From the IMG/VR virus record IMGVR_UViG_3300021957_000095, positions 1 through 41,361 of that record: a stretch of DNA of 41,361 nt. One strand, written 5' to 3'. A program made the translations under genes and the position numbers. Numbering within the stretch: position 1 is the stretch's first letter; every line of letters begins with the position of its first letter. Below the pieces are notes generated by a model, which made no database searches, had not been told where the DNA came from, and worked only from the letters and a program-made list of their open reading frames with translations. This document shows positions 7,122 through 14,510 of this stretch, one piece after another. Origin of the DNA: a virus.

Positions 7122-8837
7122 ATGGCCTTTCCACCTCCACCAATTAAGCTGTTTAAAAACGATTTAAACAGGTCGAAGAATGTAACTAAATATAGATACA
7201 AGATACCTGGTCTAGGTTCATCGCCGGATTCATCAGTTATAACAATACCTTCATTAGATCCATTTAATAATGAAATTGTATTTTTTGAAACACAAATTGA
7301 TTTTACCGGTTCAGGTAATGGTCTTGTAACAGAGGATGGGAGATTATATGGAAATTCTATATTAGGCGAACCGGTATTATCGTTAAATGGTAATCCTTTT
7401 TATTCAGGTGCGACATTATCTGCAACAACGAGATATTCTCAAAAAAGCTTATATTTTGTTGATAATTCATTCAAATCTAAAAGTATAAATTTTGACTTTT
7501 TGTTAGATGGAGCTAAAAATTATAGCTTAAGAAGAGATTTTTATAATACAAGCGGAGTCGAAACAACAAGCACATATGCTATTTCAGTATTTGATTTTAA
7601 TAATTTAAATGTAGTTTTATCAACTAACACGCTATCTGTCATAGGTGGCACTGATGAAAATATACAAATAAAGATTACTAACAGTAAACAATCCGGTAAT
7701 ATAGTAGATGGTAAAACTAATTTTAAAGTAGACTTCGGAGCTAATGGAGATAGAAATGAAAGTTCTATTTTTTCAAATTTATTGAATATAGAAACTGTTA
7801 ATTATACGTATACGGAATCTTTTACTGGAACAAATACATTGACATTATCTACTATTAGAAATGATGGTTTTGCGAGTGATTTAATTACCACTACTTTAAA
7901 CGTAAATGTATTAATAGCGTTTACATTCAGTTTTAATGCAATTACAAGGAATAATATATCAACTACTTGGAATACTATTTCTGGTGTAGATAATCCAAAT
8001 AATATTGAAGATAAATATAGATTTCTGACTTTTGATAGTAATAAATTATTATCAGGTGCATGGAATACTGAATGGTGGGGGTATAGTGCGAGAGATATTT
8101 ATAATTTCTCCGGTACTAGTTATAGTATGAGAGGTACTAGTGGTAATAAAGATGAAAATAATATTACACTTATAACACCGAAACATGGTATATGTAACTC
8201 ACACTGGGGTAGTAGTGAAGATCCTAATGTAGGAGATTCAGCTTTCTTTTATGACCATACTACAGGAGATTCAGTTTCAGCAGAAGTTATATCGGTATCA
8301 GCAACTGGAAGAAGCGATATAACTATGGTAAAGTTTGATAGAGATTTAACTCAACAAGGTAATATTAAGGTTTATAAATTACCTAGATTTGACGGTATAG
8401 GCAGTAATTATAGTGCAGTATTAGACAATAAATTAGCAACACTAACGCAAGGCGGTAATGGACCGTTCGGTACCGGTGAAACGGATTGTTTTGCTGGTCT
8501 TGGTTGTAGTGGTAAATTAAATCAAAGTTATGGTGGTATTGCAGCTGGTAATTATTTTGAAACAAAAAATGCAAGAACATCGCTAGCTTCTGTATCTTCT
8601 GTTTTCAGTAATTCGTTCTTCGGGTTAAGTAGCTTTAACGTAGGTGATAGTAGCAGCCCGACGTTTATAATTTATGATAATGATATTTTATTATCATCAA
8701 CATTATATGCTACGAGTAGTGATTTAACCATTGGTCCAGGATATGGTTTATCTGCAATACAAGCTGTATTATCTTCAGGGTTAATTGAATTAGGTAACAG
8801 CGAAGGTTATGAATTATCTACTGTAAGAATTTATTAA
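7122..8837 (+). CDS. Virion protein with trypsin-like serine protease fold
   Basis: A 571-residue probable tail protein. The N-terminal part (to about residue 340) is beta-rich and Asn/Ser/Thr-rich with no clear homologue. The C-terminal part has the signature order of a chymotrypsin-fold protease. A His segment (ITPKHGICNSHW, with His361 the likelier catalytic His and His355 as alternative) is followed by SDITMVKF with Asp399. Then comes VGDSSSPTF with Ser510, in the place of the classical GDSGGP. Spacings of 38 and 111 residues fit this fold broadly. A late promoter 7 nt upstream and position after the adhesins suggest a fibre-associated or self-processing protein. The triad is read from motif order only; the GDSSSP departs from the canonical glycines, so activity is uncertain. 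Confidence 0.7.
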   Translation: MAFPPPPIKLFKNDLNRSKNVTKYRYKIPGLGSSPDSSVITIPSLDPFNNEIVFFETQIDFTGSGNGLVTEDGRLYGNSILGEPVLSLNGNPFYSGATLSATTRYSQKSLYFVDNSFKSKSINFDFLLDGAKNYSLRRDFYNTSGVETTSTYAISVFDFNNLNVVLSTNTLSVIGGTDENIQIKITNSKQSGNIVDGKTNFKVDFGANGDRNESSIFSNLLNIETVNYTYTESFTGTNTLTLSTIRNDGFASDLITTTLNVNVLIAFTFSFNAITRNNISTTWNTISGVDNPNNIEDKYRFLTFDSNKLLSGAWNTEWWGYSARDIYNFSGTSYSMRGTSGNKDENNITLITPKHGICNSHWGSSEDPNVGDSAFFYDHTTGDSVSAEVISVSATGRSDITMVKFDRDLTQQGNIKVYKLPRFDGIGSNYSAVLDNKLATLTQGGNGPFGTGETDCFAGLGCSGKLNQSYGGIAAGNYFETKNARTSLASVSSVFSNSFFGLSSFNVGDSSSPTFIIYDNDILLSSTLYATSSDLTIGPGYGLSAIQAVLSSGLIELGNSEGYELSTVRIY

Positions 8838-8864
8838 ATAAATTTTTCAAATGGAAGTTTTTTA

Positions 8865-8892
8865 TTGATATACGCTAATTATATACTATAAT
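8865..8892 (+). promoter_or_regulatory. Early-type promoter of uvsX-queC
   Basis: TTGATA (8865-8870), 16-nt spacer ending in ATAC, TATAAT (8887-8892), and an ATG 7 nt later at 8900. Confidence 0.8.
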
Positions 8893-8899
8893 CGTATAT

Positions 8900-10024
8900 A
8901 TGAGTAAAGAAATTGACGATATTTTATCTGTAATTGATAAGACAAACCCGTACGCATCATTCTTAAATGACAGTGCAATTAGCAATGTGGATGGTTGGTT
9001 AGATACTGGTTCGATGGTACTTAACGGTATTGTTTCAGGTTCACTATTTGGTGGCATCCCAAAAAATAGAATGACTCTTTTAGCTGGACCGAGCATGACT
9101 GGTAAGTCATTTATCCTTCAGAAGATTTTAGCTAACGCTCAAAAGGAAGGTCTAATTCCAGTTATTTTTGATAGTGAAAACGCTATTGATAAAGATGGTG
9201 CAGAAGCTCTTGGACTAGATGTTAGTAAAGTTAAATATGTACCGGTTTTTAGTATTGAAGAATGCCGTAATACAATTTATGACTTCTTAATGAAAGTTAA
9301 AGAAAAGGGGCAAGAAGGTAAGTTCATTATCGCAATTGACTCTCTCGGCAATATGGAAAGTCAGCTACAGATTGGTCGAATGACTAAAAATAATGTAAGT
9401 GCTGATATGGGTAGTAGAGCTAAAGCAATGAAAACTCTTCTTAGAACTTGTACTCAACTATCTGGATTAACAAAGACAACTATTCTAGCTACTAATCATA
9501 TCTATGAAGACCCTGCAGCGATGTTTCCTACTCTAGTAAAAGCAATGCCAGGCGGTACAGCTGCTGTATACTTACCATCAGTAACTATTCAATTAGCTCG
9601 TAAGCCGGTTAAGGAAGATAAAAATACTGACGGTAAATTAGCCGTCGGTCAAAAGAGCTATTCAGGTGTTATTCTACGAGCGCTGACCGTTAAGAACCGC
9701 TTTATTAAACAATATTTACAGGGCGAAATGTATCTATCTTTTGATAAGGGTCTAAACAAATATTACGGTCTATTAGACTTAGCAGTAGGTCTAGGAGCAG
9801 TTACTCAAACAGGTGCAACGTATCAATTACCAGATGGTAAAAAACTCGGTTATTACTCAAAGTGGAAGGATGATACGGAACTCTGGGATAATACTATTAT
9901 ACCTGTCATTGAAGAAAAGATTAAACAGGAGTGGGCGTATAGTAATAAATCTGAGGAAGAGGAAATTATTCCTGATGAAGTAATCGATGAAGTTCCAGAT
10001 GAAGTAGAGGGGGAAGAAGTTTAA
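8900..10024 (+). CDS. uvsX: UvsX recombinase (RecA family)
   Basis: Strand-exchange ATPase for recombination-dependent replication and repair, acting on gp32-coated ssDNA. At 374 residues it is close to T4 UvsX (about 390). Walker A is GPSMTGKS at residues 63-70. A Walker B-type strand (KFIIAIDSLGNMES) and the L2-region ATNHIYEDP are visible. The C terminus is strongly acidic (EEEEIIPDEVIDEVPDEVEGEEV in overlapping pieces), typical of UvsX and gp32 partners. The start at 8900 is 7 nt below an early-type TATAAT. queC follows after 2 nt, so the two genes share a transcript. Confidence 0.95.
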   Translation: MSKEIDDILSVIDKTNPYASFLNDSAISNVDGWLDTGSMVLNGIVSGSLFGGIPKNRMTLLAGPSMTGKSFILQKILANAQKEGLIPVIFDSENAIDKDGAEALGLDVSKVKYVPVFSIEECRNTIYDFLMKVKEKGQEGKFIIAIDSLGNMESQLQIGRMTKNNVSADMGSRAKAMKTLLRTCTQLSGLTKTTILATNHIYEDPAAMFPTLVKAMPGGTAAVYLPSVTIQLARKPVKEDKNTDGKLAVGQKSYSGVILRALTVKNRFIKQYLQGEMYLSFDKGLNKYYGLLDLAVGLGAVTQTGATYQLPDGKKLGYYSKWKDDTELWDNTIIPVIEEKIKQEWAYSNKSEEEEIIPDEVIDEVPDEVEGEEV

Positions 10025-10026
10025 TA

Positions 10027-10776
10027 ATGCAAAATAAAAAAGTTATAGTTACGTTATCTGGAGGCGCTGATTCAGCAGTATTGCTTTATAAAGCTGCTGA
10101 GCAATATGATGAAGTACATACTGTTACATTTGATTATGGTCAGCGACATGAGAGTAGAGAGGTAGGAGCTTCTGAGAAGCAATTATTAAATGCAAGTGTA
10201 GATTACCCGAATGTAACTTTTACTAACAAGTTACTAGATGTAAAATACATTAAAGATATTGCACCTACTTCATCTCTTACAAATAATGATATAGAAACAC
10301 CTAATGTAAAAGATATTATGGGTGAAGCGCAGCCGAAGAGTTACGTTCCATTCCGTAATTTAATGTTCATAAGTATATTAGCATCTTATGCTGAAGCAAT
10401 AAAAGCGTCAGAAATTTGGTATGGTGCTGCTGAGGCAGATAGCTTAGCTGGTTACTGGGATGGCTCTGCAGAGTTTGTTGATGAGATGAATAAATTAACA
10501 TCACTTAATAGAGAATATAAAGTAACGCTCGTTGCTCCTCTTATTAAAATGTCTAAGAAGGATATTATATTAGATGGTGTTTCTTTAGGTGTTAACTTTA
10601 AAGATACATATACTTGTTACTCTGGTGAATACCCTTGTGATGCTGAGTCTGCTAGTAGCAGCTTACGGTTAAAAGGCTTTATAGATGCTAAGCTAAAAGA
10701 TCCTCTTTTATATAAACAGCAAGATAAGCTAGACGCTGTATATGAAAAGAATGATTGTAAGACAATTGTAAAATAA
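10027..10776 (+). CDS. queC: QueC-like 7-cyano-7-deazaguanine (preQ0) synthase
   Basis: QueC converts 7-carboxy-7-deazaguanine to preQ0 using ammonia and ATP. The PP-loop SGGADS is at residues 11-16, followed by TFDYGQRH and VPFRNLMF, all typical of the family, and the length (249) is normal. The C-terminal zinc site is degenerate. C197 and C204 remain, but the two ligands expected at 207 and 210 of the C-x2-C-x2-C run are Glu and Ser. In phages QueC usually feeds 7-deazaguanine DNA modification that blocks restriction. The glutaminase and formyltransferase genes 1.5 kb downstream fit that. No QueD, QueE, FolE or DpdA gene is in this window, so substrate supply and insertion are unseen. Confidence 0.9.
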   Translation: MQNKKVIVTLSGGADSAVLLYKAAEQYDEVHTVTFDYGQRHESREVGASEKQLLNASVDYPNVTFTNKLLDVKYIKDIAPTSSLTNNDIETPNVKDIMGEAQPKSYVPFRNLMFISILASYAEAIKASEIWYGAAEADSLAGYWDGSAEFVDEMNKLTSLNREYKVTLVAPLIKMSKKDIILDGVSLGVNFKDTYTCYSGEYPCDAESASSSLRLKGFIDAKLKDPLLYKQQDKLDAVYEKNDCKTIVK

Positions 10777-10780
10777 GTAA

Positions 10781-10814
10781 AAAAAAAGGTATGAAATATT
10801 TCATACCTTTTTTT
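10781..10814. terminator. Bidirectional terminator (34-nt perfect palindrome)
   Basis: A perfect palindrome with A7 on one side and T7 on the other (core GGTATGAAAT/ATTTCATACC). It lies between convergent queC and the minus-strand gene ending at 10833, so it can terminate both. Confidence 0.92.
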
Positions 10815-10832
10815 ATTTGTATTTAAAATACT

Positions 10833-12215
10833 TTAGTAGCCGTGTGTATGGCGCCTTTGCTGTGCATATAAGTTTTGAACTCGTTGTCTCTCTTGAACAG
10901 CAAGATGTTGATTAATCTCTAATTGAGACATCTTAACCTCTTCAGCTTCTTCTCTCGCTTCTGCAGGAGCTGTTGACATATACTGGCTGGTTGAAAACTC
11001 TTCATCTTCTCCTCCTTCTCTTTTTCTGAAGTAGAATTTTTGAAGTGTATTGTATCCCCATTCATCAGGATTAAAGTTTTCGAAATTTTGTACCATTTCA
11101 AATTCTTCAGGTGATAGAATAGATAATTCCTCAAGCGGTGTGTTGTCGAGATTTGCCTCTTCATCTTCATAATGATCAGCAACTGCTCTTGCATGAGATT
11201 GACCAGCTCTTTCTTGCTCTTTCTTCATCGCTTTAGCAATAGCTTCCCCTCTACTCTTTTCATATTCAGAGATTTCACCATCATCGTCTAAATCAGCTTT
11301 TTCAGCGTCAATCTCTTCATCACTATAAGGGCAGTTTTCAGCATCTTCTTGCTCATACTCTGGATAATTACCAACTTCTCTTGGGTCCTGTCTTACTTCA
11401 TCATGTACATTACCCTTTTCATACTCTTCATCTTCCTTCTGAGCTTGCATATCTTCTAGATTTGTTTCAATGACATCCATTGTATCAACAAGATATTGAC
11501 GAATAACATTATATTCTTCGAAGTCAGCAATATAATCTAAGAATTTTTCAAACTGAGATAAATTATCAATTTTTGCAACCGCATCAGCAACATTATCAAG
11601 AGCTTCTTGCGATACATCTTCTTTTTCAAGTTGTGAAATAACACTACCAACAGCAGTTCTAAGAAGTAGTTTTTCATCTGATACATCATCACCAGCATCA
11701 AACTCATCTTGCTTTTTAGCGATTGCATCTGTAGTAGCATCTGCAATTTCTTGAGCTGTTAATTTGCTATAATCTTTTCTAACATACCCTTCTGCTCTCT
11801 TAGGCCGCACGCCTTTACCTTGTCTTAAAGTAGCAGCTGTATTTAGAAATTGTGAAACTCTATCTAAGCCGGTATCTGTCTTTTCAGCTGAATATTGTTC
11901 AAAACCTGCTCCAATTGTATCAAGTAGCTCAGGCTTTTCAGTTGCGATCTGACCGACAATCGCATTTACGTCTTTTGCACTTGGTTTTCTTGTCTCAAAA
12001 CCAGCTGGTACCACTTCAGGGTAATTATCTTGCAAGAACTTAAAGAAAAATAGACGAGCATCTCTATAAGGTAACCCGATATTTAACTTCTTCATTTTAT
12101 TCATTACAGGTTTAAGAGTCTTTGCGATACTCTCTTCAACCAAGTCGCCAGAAACGTAGCTCTGCGTATTTTCATTAATAATAGTCGGTTTTGTTGCCCA
12201 TGAGATAAAGTTCAT
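10833..12215 (-). CDS. Acidic virion-type protein with EF-hand-like loop
   Basis: A 460-residue acidic protein of unknown function on the minus strand. Residues about 30-70 hold a short region (LKPVMNKMKKLNIGLPYRDA), followed by long helical acidic stretches. At residues 308-319 is DLDDDGEISEYE, which fits the canonical EF-hand calcium loop (Asp at 1, 3, 5, Gly 6, Ile 8, Glu 12). It is followed by a basic helix (KSRGEAIAKAMKK). The C terminus is Gln/Arg-rich. The start is placed at 12215 because a TATAAATA-like late box lies exactly 5 nt upstream on this strand. Late promoter and composition suggest a capsid-core or other virion protein. It interrupts a run of early plus-strand genes. Confidence 0.8.
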   Translation of the reverse strand: MNFISWATKPTIINENTQSYVSGDLVEESIAKTLKPVMNKMKKLNIGLPYRDARLFFFKFLQDNYPEVVPAGFETRKPSAKDVNAIVGQIATEKPELLDTIGAGFEQYSAEKTDTGLDRVSQFLNTAATLRQGKGVRPKRAEGYVRKDYSKLTAQEIADATTDAIAKKQDEFDAGDDVSDEKLLLRTAVGSVISQLEKEDVSQEALDNVADAVAKIDNLSQFEKFLDYIADFEEYNVIRQYLVDTMDVIETNLEDMQAQKEDEEYEKGNVHDEVRQDPREVGNYPEYEQEDAENCPYSDEEIDAEKADLDDDGEISEYEKSRGEAIAKAMKKEQERAGQSHARAVADHYEDEEANLDNTPLEELSILSPEEFEMVQNFENFNPDEWGYNTLQKFYFRKREGGEDEEFSTSQYMSTAPAEAREEAEEVKMSQLEINQHLAVQERQRVQNLYAQQRRHTHGY

Positions 12216-12220
12216 ATTAA

Positions 12221-12228
12221 TATTTATT
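12221..12228 (-). promoter_or_regulatory. Late promoter box AATAAATA (minus strand)
   Basis: Read on the minus strand, AATAAATA followed by TTAAT and the ATG at 12215 (5-nt gap). It overlaps the -35 box of the divergent early promoter by 2 bp. Confidence 0.65.
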
Positions 12229-12254
12229 GATTTTTAATAAATTTCTACTATAAT
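12227..12254 (+). promoter_or_regulatory. Early-type promoter of the glutaminase-gp41 operon
   Basis: TTGATT (12227-12232), 16-nt spacer, TATAAT (12249-12254) preceded by AC. The ATG at 12265 follows after 10 nt. It is the only clear promoter seen for the genes up to about 17.1 kb. Confidence 0.8.
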
Positions 12255-12264
12255 ATGTAATATA

Positions 12265-12969
12265 ATGTGCGGTATATACATGTCAAATAATTTATCGATG
12301 TTCGAAGTATTAGAGCAAGCCAATAGAAAGAGAGGAAATTTTTCTACTGGGGTCTTTCATGCTTATAGAGCATCATCATATAAGGTTGTAAAGAAGCGCT
12401 TCTTTACATCGGTTGTAAAGAAGCAGGGTGGTATTGACTGGGATGAAGTAAAGCTACCTAGCGATAATTCTAGCAACTTTATATACCTAGGACATAATCA
12501 AGCTCCTACAAGCAGTGCACGGGAATGGAAAGAAGAGACCTCTCACCCATTCTGGTACGGTGATTGGGTTGTAGCTCATAACGGGGTTTTAACAAATTAT
12601 GAAGAGCTTATTGATGAATATCTACCAATGCATGATAGCCCCGTCGATAGTAGTATTATACCTGCATTATTAGATGAATTTGAATATAATCATGGTCCAT
12701 GCGAGGATGCAGATACAGAGATACAGAATATTTTATATACAATTGAAAAACTTAAAGGTACTTTTGCTCTTTGGATTGTTAATATTAGAACGATGAATGT
12801 TTATATAGCTAGACAGGGTAGTACGCTTTTCTATAATGATTCTAATGTATCGTCTGTAAAGGGAGATGGATATAAAGAAGTAGAGGAGGGCATACTTTAC
12901 AGTTATACGTCCGAGGGACTAGTAGAGCAAGATAATTTTAAGTACGATTCACCATTTTTAACATTATGA
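12265..12969 (+). CDS. Class II glutamine amidotransferase (glutaminase domain)
   Basis: Releases ammonia from glutamine for a partner enzyme. The start is fixed by the N-terminal nucleophile: Met1 then Cys2 (MCGIY). Other family positions are present: RGNFSTG around residue 23, HNQAPTS at 77, HPF at 94, HNGVLTNYEEL at 105 and DSS at 128. Only the glutaminase domain is here (234 residues); no synthetase or isomerase domain follows. An acceptor enzyme must therefore be supplied separately. The next gene (formyltransferase) overlaps it by 4 nt, and queC is 1.5 kb upstream. Class II glutaminase domains fused to QueC (Gat-QueC) make archaeosine-type bases, so a split Gat/QueC pair is a reasonable hypothesis. 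Amino-sugar or nucleotide synthesis are alternatives. Confidence 0.88.
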   Translation: MCGIYMSNNLSMFEVLEQANRKRGNFSTGVFHAYRASSYKVVKKRFFTSVVKKQGGIDWDEVKLPSDNSSNFIYLGHNQAPTSSAREWKEETSHPFWYGDWVVAHNGVLTNYEELIDEYLPMHDSPVDSSIIPALLDEFEYNHGPCEDADTEIQNILYTIEKLKGTFALWIVNIRTMNVYIARQGSTLFYNDSNVSSVKGDGYKEVEEGILYSYTSEGLVEQDNFKYDSPFLTL

Positions 12970-13514
12970 GACATATAGCATTATTTTCACAAACCGGTTC
13001 CGAGGTAGCAAATCTTATTGATCAAGGATTTACCCCGACTACAATATTATTTGATCAAAAAGATGATACTAAAATTGATAGTAGACTTAATACTGATGAG
13101 ATAGGCCATCAAATTGTAAAGAAGAATGTTAAGAACGTACAGTATTTGAGAGATTGTTTTGGTGACCCGTCAACATGTTTTATTACGTTGCATGGATGGC
13201 TTAATATCATCCCGAAGGAGATATGTAAGGAGTATGAAATTTATAATGGTCATCCTGGGTTAATCACAGTATACCCAGAGCTTAAAGGTAAAGATCCGCA
13301 GGTACGTGCCTTTGACGGTAATTACCCTATTGTAGGATCAGTTATTCATCGAGTTACACCGGGTGTTGATGAAGGAGAAGTCTTAATGTCGACGCATGAA
13401 TATAATAATTGCAATAACATAGATCAAATGTTTGAGATGTTAAAGAGTTTATCTCTTTCTTTATGGGTTGATTTTTTCGATAATAGATACGATAATAACG
13501 TATGGGAGAGTTAA
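12966..13514 (+). CDS. Formyltransferase (PurN/Fmt-type catalytic domain)
   Basis: Transfers a formyl group, normally from 10-formyl-tetrahydrofolate, to an amine. The 182-residue protein has the catalytic set of the formyltransferase N-terminal domain. Asn94 and His96 lie in YNGHPG, and Asp135 in PGVDEG, after VGSVIHRV. A hydrophobic LHGWLNIIP strand precedes the active site. The N-terminal 60 residues are shorter and less conserved than in PurN. It overlaps the glutaminase stop (ATGA). Candidates are a DpdN-like enzyme acting on a 7-deazaguanine base in DNA (DpdN is the predicted dPreQ1 formyltransferase of phages), a sugar N-formyltransferase linked to the rml genes 7 kb away, or a purine-synthesis enzyme. 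Context favours the first but does not prove it. Confidence 0.85.
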   Translation: MRHIALFSQTGSEVANLIDQGFTPTTILFDQKDDTKIDSRLNTDEIGHQIVKKNVKNVQYLRDCFGDPSTCFITLHGWLNIIPKEICKEYEIYNGHPGLITVYPELKGKDPQVRAFDGNYPIVGSVIHRVTPGVDEGEVLMSTHEYNNCNNIDQMFEMLKSLSLSLWVDFFDNRYDNNVWES

Positions 13515-13840
13515 AGACAACAGGAAAACCACGACAGTTTGAAACTGGTGCACAACGTGATTGCGGTGAAGGTAAGTTGAGGATGAGTTTAGTACCAATA
13601 AAGCCACTGCAGTCTGTTATGATGAGATATCTTCAAGGAGCCGAGACATATGGGGAAAATAATTGGAAGAAAGGTATGAACCACTCTGTATTATATGACA
13701 GTACTATGAGACATTTAATGGGAGATTTCACTGGGGATGAAAGTGAAGATCATCTCGGAGCTGCATTATGGAATATCATGGGTATGATCTGGAATAGAGA
13801 AAACAAACCTGAATTAGACGATCGCAAGGATTATGAATAA
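13502..13840 (+). CDS. DUF5664 protein (dATP/dGTP diphosphohydrolase N-terminal type)
   Basis: A 112-residue protein with the DUF5664 pattern: ETGAQRDCGEGKLRMSLVP at residues 14-32, then QGAETYGENNWKKG around 45-58 and STMRHLMGDF plus EDHLGAALWN later. The family is associated with dATP/dGTP pyrophosphate hydrolysis in phages, which points to shaping of the purine dNTP pool. It overlaps the formyltransferase by 13 nt and the following glycosyltransferase by 8 nt, so all are translated from one message. No Shine-Dalgarno sequence is visible before the ATG. The family match is firm; the reaction is inferred from the family. Confidence 0.8.
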   Translation: MGELKTTGKPRQFETGAQRDCGEGKLRMSLVPIKPLQSVMMRYLQGAETYGENNWKKGMNHSVLYDSTMRHLMGDFTGDESEDHLGAALWNIMGMIWNRENKPELDDRKDYE

Positions 13841-14510
13841 CATAAAGATTTATACAGCTGTAAAAGGTAAGAAAGAAACTACACCTCTCTATAAATCTTT
13901 AAATCGCGTTTTAGTAGATTATGGTCCAATAATGCCGTTTGATGTACATTACGAAGAGAATAATACTAGGAGCTTGCAAATTTGCTATAATACTTTCTTA
14001 GAAGATGCTAAGCAGAATGATATTGATATTGCTGTTTTTATACATGATGATGTTTTTATTAATACAAGAGACTTGCGATCTCGTCTGCAGGATAGCGCGA
14101 ACCGATATACAGTATTTGGGCTAGCTGGAGCTACTTCCTGTAAAATTGGTAACCCTGCTTTATGGCATCTTATGTCAGAGAGAAAGGATCAGAGAGGTTG
14201 TGTAGCTCACGGGAATGAAGAGTCGTATATGTATACTTCCTTCGGGCCTATCCCTAGCAGATGTTTAATTATTGACGGGGTATTCATTGGTATTAATATA
14301 AAGCAGTTACCTGAAGAAGTAAAATTCGATGAGACATACCCATGTAAATGGCACTATTACGATTTAGATTTCTCACTTGAATGTAATAGGAACAATGTTA
14401 AAATAGGCGTGGTTGATATACCCGTCATACACTCAAGTCCCGGGTTAACGAATCCTGATAAAGAGTTTTATGACGGTCAACATTACTTTATTAATAAATG
14501 GAAAAAATAG
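13833..14510 (+). CDS. GT-A fold glycosyltransferase
   Basis: A 225-residue enzyme expected to move a sugar from a nucleotide-sugar donor. It shows the metal-binding HDD at residues 71-73 (AVFIHDDVFI), CLIIDGVFIGI around 144-154, HYYDLDFSLEC at 174-184 and a late IPVIHSSPGL with His200. This layout is typical of short GT-A glycosyltransferases in T4-like phages. The acceptor is unknown: phage DNA, a virion protein, or a host surface sugar. It lies between the nucleotide-modification genes and gp41 in one overlapping operon, and the phage also encodes dTDP-sugar synthesis near 20-22.6 kb, a possible donor source. That link is inference. Confidence 0.8.
   Translation: MNNIKIYTAVKGKKETTPLYKSLNRVLVDYGPIMPFDVHYEENNTRSLQICYNTFLEDAKQNDIDIAVFIHDDVFINTRDLRSRLQDSANRYTVFGLAGATSCKIGNPALWHLMSERKDQRGCVAHGNEESYMYTSFGPIPSRCLIIDGVFIGINIKQLPEEVKFDETYPCKWHYYDLDFSLECNRNNVKIGVVDIPVIHSSPGLTNPDKEFYDGQHYFINKWKK

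Noticed and set aside
8838-8864. AT-rich segment before uvsX as a terminator
   Set aside because: Only short AT arms can pair and no stable GC-containing stem exists.
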